Assembly: GCA_963978905.1 (NCBI GenBank)
Contig: OZ022259.1
Coordinates: forward strand, 16,590,068-16,654,067
Source: Trichostrongylus colubriformis
Taxonomy: Eukaryota; Nematoda; Chromadorea; Rhabditida; Trichostrongylidae
Reading direction: 5' to 3'
Length of the DNA: 64,000 nucleotides
Part shown: piece after piece, positions 57,871 through 64,000 of the stretch
Layout of the letters: every line of letters begins with the position of its first letter
Numbering within the stretch: the stretch's first letter is position 1
Program-made: the position numbers and the translations under genes
The notes under the pieces: model-generated
Databases searched by the model: none
Seen by the model: the letters and a program-made list of their open reading frames with translations, nothing else
Told to the model about the DNA's origin: nothing

Positions 57871-57945
57871 GGTCTCGGCAATGTAATGGATCAGTACATA
57901 TGCTCGGAAAGCATGAAGTGCAGGTTCGAGTCTCGTCCGAGACCG
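57871..57945 (+). tRNA. tRNA-like gene 2, isotype uncertain
   Basis: It is close to the 43.0-kb copy, with a perfect acceptor stem (GGTCTCGG with CCGAGACC, eight pairs), anticodon stem TATGC/GCATG and loop TCGGAAA. The anticodon-position triplet is again GGA, with C at position 33. The T-arm GCAGG-TTCGAGT-CTCGT has one mismatch. TTTTTT follows 5 bp after the 3' end. D-stem pairing is weaker (ATGT/GTAC). Differences from copy 1 are spread over stems. It lies between a complete MITE-A and a half MITE-A. It may be a tRNA gene, SINE head or pseudogene. Confidence 0.5.
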
Positions 57946-57957
57946 AAGCTTTTTTGT

Positions 57958-58747
57958 ATTTTAGCCGGATTCACATTTTTCACGTGAAACTTTCCATGCG
58001 GCACACATTAGGCAAATACAACATAAATATTGGGTAGTCTAAAAAGTCTTTTCGTATTTTCAAATACCGCTTTTTCCCTCCAAACTGCTTTCCAGCAATC
58101 TCTTCTGTACATACACATGTAGCACAAGTCCACACGCATCTATAGGTATTATTGTCTTCCATCTCCCGGATAACCCTTTGCGGCAAAATGAACATATCAG
58201 TGGTCAACCTCATTTTCAATACAAAAATTATAAAAAAAATTCTCGGAATGGCGTTAGACAGGGAAAGGAAAAGGTGATAATCCGATGGAGCAAGATCAGG
58301 GCTATAAGGTGGATGGAGCAGCAATTTTTATCCAAGCTCGAGAATTTTTTGGCGAGTCACTTTTTCAATAGTGGGAAGAACTTGCCAAAAAATTGCCTCG
58401 CCAAAAAATTCTCGAGCATGAATAAAATTGCTGCCTTATAGCCCTGATCTTGCTCCATCGGATTATCACCTCCTCTCCCTGTCTAACGCCATTCAAAAAA
58501 AATCGGAATTGAAATTGAGGCTGACCTTTGATATGTTTATTTTGCCGAAAAGGAGGGTTATCCGGGAAATGGAAGACAACAATACCTATAGATGCGTGTG
58601 GATTTGTACTACATATATATGTACAGACGAAATTTTGTGGAAAGCAGTTTTGAGGGAAAAAGCGGTATTTAAAAATACGAAAAGACTTTTTAGACTAACC
58701 AATATATGGGTAGCGGAGAAACATTTTTTCAGAGGCGATTCCTTTAA
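57958..58747 (+). repeat. MITE-A right half, split by a fold-back mariner
   Basis: AGCCGGATTCACATTTTTCA to AAATACAACATAAATA (58029) equals the right half of the MITE-A at 57763-57830. After the insertion the match resumes with TATATGGGTAGCGG and ends AGGCGATTCCTTTA. The left half is absent and the tRNA-like gene sits in its place. Confidence 0.6.
58030..58702. mobile_element. Fold-back element: two head-to-head mariner 3' halves (copy 2)
   Basis: The termini TTGGGTAGTCTAAAAAGTCT and the inverse of AGACTTTTTAGACTAACCAA have TA on each side (58028-58029, 58703-58704). Arms 58030-58358 and about 58396-58702 are inverted copies with a spacer of about 37 nt. Each arm reads outward into a transposase C-terminus: LLHPPYSPDLAPSDYHLF on the minus strand (third catalytic Asp present) and YSPDLAPSDYHL on the plus strand. 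Both end EMEDNNTYRCVW. The inner breakpoint lies at nearly the same place as in copy 1, so both descend from one rearrangement. Confidence 0.82.
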
Positions 58748-59833
58748 TTAATCCAGCAAGTCACTAAATGGAGTAAAATGCTCGTAATTGGCAATAGCTC
58801 AGTCAGAGCTACGTTACGAAAAGCTCAGAAACTGCTATGCACTTAAAGTTTCACAAAATGCTACTACATACTCCACATATTGTTGTCGATGAAGATGACA
58901 AACAATCTCAGCCTTGTCATATCATATTATATGCCCCTTCCCAAGAGGTGGGATGTGCATTATGATTTTTAAGAGGATGTATGACAACTGCTGTAGTTGT
59001 AATCGTTCCGCTGAGATATAAAGGAAAGTTTTCTACCTTTGCAAATAAATTTCCAACATTTTTTCCTATTTCTTACTAAAAAGTAGGTCAATTCGAATTT
59101 TCTCGCTGAAAAATTTTTTGAAGTGTTAGTTACTTTATTGACACACTTCTACACCCTTGAAACATAAAGTAATAGAAATAAAACAAAAAATGCGAAGTCA
59201 AAAAATGCGAAAAACCAGAATAGAAAATAAAATTCGAAAATCGCGATTCGCATCGTTATTGAGGAAAAATAATTTCAAAAGTTAAATAAGTTTGCACTGT
59301 GGTGCACGGTGCATGCATTTGAGGTGCTTCATTTCAAGTCTTTTTAAAATATAAAAAATAATTAAAATATAAAATAAACGCTACATTCGCTACATGTGAA
59401 TCAGATGAATCAAGCTACATTCACACAAATAACAATTATCAGTTTATAGAACTCTGTATTTGATTTATCGATAAATTTGTCAGAATTTTCCCGTTACAAC
59501 CAGACAGCTGCAAAATATCGATTTTGAAGAAAGGCTGAATACAATTATCGTATAATAATGGCCGTCCTATAACAAAGGCTCGGTGAGTGCGATGCATTCT
59601 GAACGCGCCCAGCATTTGCGCCAATCCTCTGAAACCGGCCGTCATTTCATAAAATTTCATGATATTTCGCTACGACACATTATTAAGGTTTTTCGTTGCT
59701 GTCCGTGCCGGCTAACATGCGTTTTGCAGCCAATTGGCTATTTGTCCACCTACTATCGGACTTTTTAGCCTTTCCCTATTGCACTTGAGAAAAACACATG
59801 AATCATGAAGAATAGCGCGGATAGCCTCCATAA
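58748..59833. other. Unassigned AT-rich stretch
   Basis: No exon, RNA gene or repeat family recognised. A minus-strand frame at 59439-59660 (MKFYEMTAGFRGLAQMLGAF) is unassigned. Confidence 0.3.
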
Positions 59834-60140
59834 TGATAAAAAATGCTGTAATTTGTCGACCTTCAAGAACACTATACATAACTGAGTAAAAAGACGAAAG
59901 CATTTGGTGCTGAGTATTATCAGGATGCGCCATGTATTCTGTAATGGCCATCGGCCAGCCTCCCCGTAGGTCACAGCATATGCAGCATCGCTTATATATG
60001 CCTCTACGGTTTTGTACGGTTCTATAACTAAAAACAGAATACATGGCGCATCCTGAAAATCATGAGCTCCGAATGCTTTCATCTCTTACTCGATTGTGCA
60101 TAGTGTTCTTGAAGGACGACAAATTACAGCTTTTTTTATC
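59834..60140. repeat. Inverted repeat element, 108-bp arms
   Basis: 59834-59942 and 60034-60140 are reverse complements at roughly 80-85 percent by eye, sharing GGATGCGCCATGTATTCTGT and AATTTGTCG. The spacer is about 91 bp and ends match as GATAAAAAA and TTTTTTTATC. Frames across it are repeat-derived. Confidence 0.65.
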
Positions 60141-60584
60141 AATGGGGGAGGTGACGGTTGGGACACACGGTCGGTAGGGCCGTCAGGTCACGTGGTGGCC
60201 ATGCCCATACCTTCAGCGTGTCTCTGTAACAGTTCTTTCTGTAGACATTTTGAAGAGCGAGTGAACTATTTTCAAAAATCAAAATGAGAAGTTTGGCGTG
60301 ACCTTTGACTTCAGCAAACTGGTTCTCCACTAATGTATGGGAGGGGTTGTCAATCATTCTATTGTCGTGTAACCCTTTTTCGAATACTGTGTCATAGCAA
60401 ATTCCAAAGTCATGAACACCGCGGAGTAGACCTGCACGGAGGATAGAATTTACATGAACAAACTGTCTAAATAATCTATGTTACGCGGCCAAAAGCCACA
60501 AGCTGTCGCAGAGTCGAAGACCGAGGGCCTAATCTGTGCGTCCTAACATGAACCCCCAATACAAGCCACTGATTTCATCTACCT

Positions 60585-60830
60585 TACAGTGCTGGTACGA
60601 GGTTACCCACCTCCGAAGAATGGAGGGATTGTTGGTTTGAGCGGGATTGATTTGAGATTTTTATTCGCGCGTTTTTTATTTCGAGTGAGAGTGCGCGCCA
60701 TCTGGTGCTATGATTCCACAAGTGAGAATAGAAAGCATGGCGTATCCCAGAATTCATGAGCTCCAAATGTTTTCTCCTTTTCACTGTTCTTGCCACCACA
60801 CCACTTCCACCCTCTTAGGTAGATCTTTGA
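60585..60830 (-). mobile_element. SINE-E copy interrupted by a foreign segment
   Basis: GTGAGAGTGCGCGCCATCTG (A-box side) is separated from ACCACACCACTTCCACCCTC by about 75 bp (60716-60790) resembling the right arm of the 60.0-kb inverted repeat (CATGGCGTATCC, TCATGAGCTCC). The B-box part is eroded. Confidence 0.45.
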
Positions 60831-61351
60831 ATAAATTCCTGAATAAATAAATAAATTATCAAGTTGGAGACAAAATATTGGGTGGTGAGCCGAAAATCGA
60901 TTAAAGTCCTTAATCAATGCGGACAATGAGTAACAACTCGATCCACGGACTATGCATGTGGTAGCGCCGCCAGTTTCCACAAACTCATCGCCATCTAAGT
61001 TACTGCACTGGGTTTTTCATGATTAGTAGGGTCAGCGAGGAGACAGATGCATCAGCATTGTCCGATATGTAAAGGATCTACTGAAGAATTAAAATGGAAA
61101 TGATATCGCATACGTGCTGGGCTATGGGGAAAACGCACGGTCTCAGACGTGAAGGCGAAATGCACGCATTTCATGGCGGAAAAGCACTTAGCATTACAAA
61201 ATGAATCAATTTGGGAAACATGAAACATCTGTGAGACCAAGACAAAAAGGCTGGGAAGGATGAGATTCTGGTCCGACACTGACAAATGACACCCCTACCC
61301 ATGTGGCTCAGTCACTGAAGATCATACATATGCCAGCCTGACACACAAGGA
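60831..61351. other. Unassigned stretch
   Basis: Short AATAAATAAATA run at about 60840; no gene recognised. Confidence 0.3.
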
Positions 61352-61746
61352 GTTAACGTCACCGGGAGGGGTAAATTTGAGATGGAGTGGTCAGTAGTGT
61401 AACAGTAGAGAAAAAACGAAATAAAACGGCGAAAAACCCAAGAAATAGAGTGCGAAGACCCTCCCCCTTCTCTTTGGCGCCCCACTGCGTCACTAGCCAC
61501 GGAGAGATTGCCGACGGGCGAGGGGCTAAATCAGTCGGCCACGAACGTTGCCCCTTCCTCGCCGGCAAGTCGCCAGACTGAGGAACTGCAGAACAACACA
61601 CTGTGCTGCGGGAACATGATAAGTCCCCAAACCGCGCTTTTCAATGCGAGTTTCGCTACACACCACCCCTTCTGAAGTAGGATGTTTCGCTTCAAGAAAT
61701 ATGTTCCTTGTTTTCACTATCTCTTCACCCCTCTGAATGCTTTCAA
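61352..61746 (+). repeat. Repeat-C, short subtype
   Basis: Left end GTTAACGTCACCGGGAGGGG, interior TCAGTAGTGTAACAGTAGAG, AAACGAAATAAAACGGCG and AACCGCGCTTTTCAATGCGA; right end CACCCCTCTGAATGCTTTC is degraded. Minus-strand frames here are repeat-derived. Confidence 0.55.
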
Positions 61747-61952
61747 GTGATTTTGGATATTAAGCTGACTAGGGTAAATAATGAGATAACAATAATAAGT
61801 AATAATAAAGAATCAGATCGACTGAAGTGATTACATGCATTAGAAAGAAAGATGTGCGAACAAAAATGAGAAGAAATCGGTTTGGTAATCCACTGAGAGC
61901 GCTAGCCATCGCTAATATCTATCTCCAAGATCTGTGTGGGTGAATCCATCGT

Positions 61953-62335
61953 TTAAAGGAATCGTCCACGGAAAAATGAGTGTCTCTGCTACCCATATAG
62001 AAAAGTGAGATTTCGGCTGAGATACAGCTCCACAAAATCCTGGCCGACTAGGAGGGGCCTCTGAGTAGAGTCCCCGTTCCCTCCTCCGCCGTGGTTGGGA
62101 GCGGACAGGGAACTGTTTACGTAACTTTCTGCTCTAACAATGCGTCTCCAACCGCAGCGGACAACGATGTGGGTACTTGCGCGGACGCCCGCCCTTTCGG
62201 TCAAGACTGTGGCGTTGTATCTTTACCCCGGATTCAATTTTTCGCTTGAAACTTTGCATGCGGTCCACATTAAACAAATGCAACATACGCATTCGGATGA
62301 CAGAAAAACTCACTCCTCCGTGGACGATTCCTTTA
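61953..62335 (+). repeat. MITE-A, complete copy
   Basis: TTAAAGGAATCGTCCACGGA and the inverse of CCGTGGACGATTCCTTTA form the termini with TA flanks on both sides. Interior GGTTGGGAGCGG and TGCATGCGGTCCACATTAAA align with the 57.4-kb copy. Confidence 0.65.
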
Positions 62336-62336
62336 T

Positions 62337-62575
62337 CCTTTACCAAGCCGTTTTCCAATATGCGCTACGCATTCGAGCTTTCTTCGGAATTGCGGTGGCT
62401 TCTGAATTCTAACTTGTCCGATGACTTCAGGGACAAGTTGATGCACAACCTGGCTTCCCCATCCTCCCAGAGGACCCTGGAATTTGAAGAGACGGATAAA
62501 AAGCCCAGCCGTTTCAATAAAACTGCAAATCAGATTCGATCATGGTATCGTGCATGCCTCAGCGGTGCCATTTGA
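62337..62575 (+). CDS. Possible coding fragment next to MITE-A
   Basis: After the MITE-A end, the plus strand reads SFTKPFSNMRYAFELSSELR, then WLLNSNLSDDFRDKLMHNLA, then EETDKKPSRFNKTANQIRSW and stops. It is compact and protein-like, with a possible acceptor GATGACTTCAG inside. No family recognised and no partner exon; it could be a transposon fragment. Confidence 0.27.
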
Positions 62576-63495
62576 TTACCTTTCCTTCGAAGCACATACT
62601 CAAGATTTGATAATGATCTTCAGCATTTTCAGTACTGACTAGGAACACCTTACCCATGACTGGGAGGGCCAGGGGATCTGAAGCTCGTCACGTACTGAAC
62701 ATATCATAAAGGCCTGCTCCAGAATCCAACCTTCTGTGGCTAGCCATAGGAGAGTTCTTTATTGCCTGGAATAGAATTAAATTGCTCAGTGCCTAGCGTT
62801 CACTCCCACTTGCCCCTTATGCGCTTCCTTAAAAATTTAAAAGCCCAGTTTAGAAAAGAAAACCTTCAATTGAGCTTCTCGTTGTAAGAGAACACCGATA
62901 GCTTCACTTCTTACGAAAAAAAAATAAAAATGAAGAATGAAATCCACAAGTTCGAGGTCAACGATTTGCTCTTTTCTGGAAACGAAAAGAGAAAAACCAC
63001 ATAATCTAGAAGTGAGTCTCCAGACTGTAGCTACCCTACACCAAGAAGCAAGTCAAGGTGCTTCAAAATTCGAGTGCTGGTTTCCTTCGGAAAACTCATG
63101 CAAAATGAGTCCCTGAGGAAAGCATCGGTGAGCGCTATTCTTCACAGGTCTCTAGAGCACATACAATGTTTTTATGGAGAATTCATAGCACCATAAGAGA
63201 AACCCCATGTATCCCTTGTGAGCGTTTTATGACGGTAGAAGAATTTATACGACGAAAAAGATAAAACTAGAAAGATTTAAAAAGAGCTCTTGAGGTGATT
63301 TGCATCACAAAAATTGCGCTTCCCGTGCAAATCTTCCCTTCGATGAACCGCCTGAGCTGTTTGTTTAGTACCGAATAATAGCCATTTATCGTGACGCTGG
63401 GGTCAATACGTAGGTGACCCAGCGAGAGCCCGACACGATCCCCTCTCCCCTCAAAAAACCAGATGTAGGTTGTTATGTGCTCAGGATGTTCGAGC
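62576..63495. other. Unassigned stretch
   Basis: No exon, RNA gene or repeat recognised. Confidence 0.3.
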
Positions 63496-63919
63496 TTCAA
63501 AGAAACCGAAATGGGTCTGAAAGAAGAGGAAGATGCGAAGAAATGATCATTTTGTAACGAACATTCAAGGTCGAAAGCGATAATTGGTGGAAAAACTCGG
63601 GTTGAAAAGCGGGACCCTGTGGTGTGTATTCGCATCACGTTCGCATCACTTCGAACTGCACACACTGAGCTTCCGAGTTGTCCGCTGTAGAGAGGTCATT
63701 TGTTGTCTTGTAGGGTGTATTTCATTCATTCGTGGTGAAGTGAAATAAGTGAAACAACACACAGCAACAAACAAGTAAAACAATCAAATGATGGTGGTTG
63801 CAATTAATACCTAATGAATTCACATTCGATGCCTTGGCAAGGTGTGGTGTGTGCATTGCGGCAACTGCAAGCCACCGTAATCCCATACCGTTAACCAACT
63901 TGCTCCCGGTGTCTTTGAA
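63496..63919 (+). repeat. Repeat-C, long subtype
   Basis: CTTCAAAGAAACCGAAATGG at left; right end GCTCCCGGTGTCTTTGAAG. The block GAAAGCGATAATTGGTGGAA and TGTGGTGTGTATTCGCATCA matches 38435-38902. Confidence 0.5.
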
Positions 63920-64000
63920 GGCACCGAGAATGGGGCAAGGGAAGCATATTTCGGAACACTATCCTTTACAAACGATCATTTAAACTCAGAAAAGATTATG

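Noticed and set aside
1..64000. CRISPR array, bacterial operons, phage or integron features
   Set aside because: No regularly spaced direct repeats, no ribosome binding sites and no long adjacent genes; the window is eukaryotic.

Overview
The window looks like chromosomal DNA of a nematode, most likely a strongylid such as a hookworm (inference). The evidence is moderate-to-low GC, short exons bounded by nematode-type splice sites (TTTTCAG acceptors), mariner/Tc1-type elements in many decay states, and a dense scatter of short inverted-repeat elements. It is not bacterial: no operons, ribosome binding sites or long genes occur. Most of the 64 kb is intron or intergenic DNA full of transposon remnants. 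No protein was matched to a database; all family calls come from motifs read by eye.

Region 1 (1-1035) is the left-edge part of a non-LTR retrotransposon on the minus strand, with an ORF1-type protein followed by the start of the endonuclease ORF2. Region 2 (about 5.7-22 kb) holds the best host gene: ten minus-strand exons (21938-22006, 20161-20285, 19433-19587, 15737-15839, 12959-13043, 12715-12874, 10781-11110, 9231-9341, 8288-8662, 5708-5872). Their reading phases agree at all nine junctions. They encode about 555 residues of a Ser/Thr/Pro-rich, probably disordered protein whose start lies beyond 22 kb or was not found. Its introns carry SINE, MITE and mariner copies. A second, smaller minus-strand gene model (50190-50872) has two exons, a possible trans-splice acceptor and a hydrophobic segment.

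Region 3 (26.7-28.9 kb) holds the most striking structure, a palindromic Tc1-like element with two 644-bp arms around a 40-nt centre. A separate 894-bp mariner-derived element sits in one arm only, so the other arm preserves the empty site. Region 4 (54.4-58.7 kb) has two fold-back elements made of head-to-head copies of the 3' end of a mariner transposase gene. One is nested in a mariner N-terminal-half element and the other in a MITE.

Dispersed families are named here as follows. MITE-A: ends GGAATCGTCCACGG, flanking TA. MITE-B: PIF/Harbinger-like, TAA duplications. Repeat-C: ends GGCACCGGGAGGGG. Repeat-D: C-tract element with TACGACCCCC ends. SINE-E: tRNA-derived, with A and B boxes. Two tRNA-like genes with Pol III terminators lie at 43.0 and 57.9 kb. 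The stretches from 30 to 53 kb are otherwise gene-poor.
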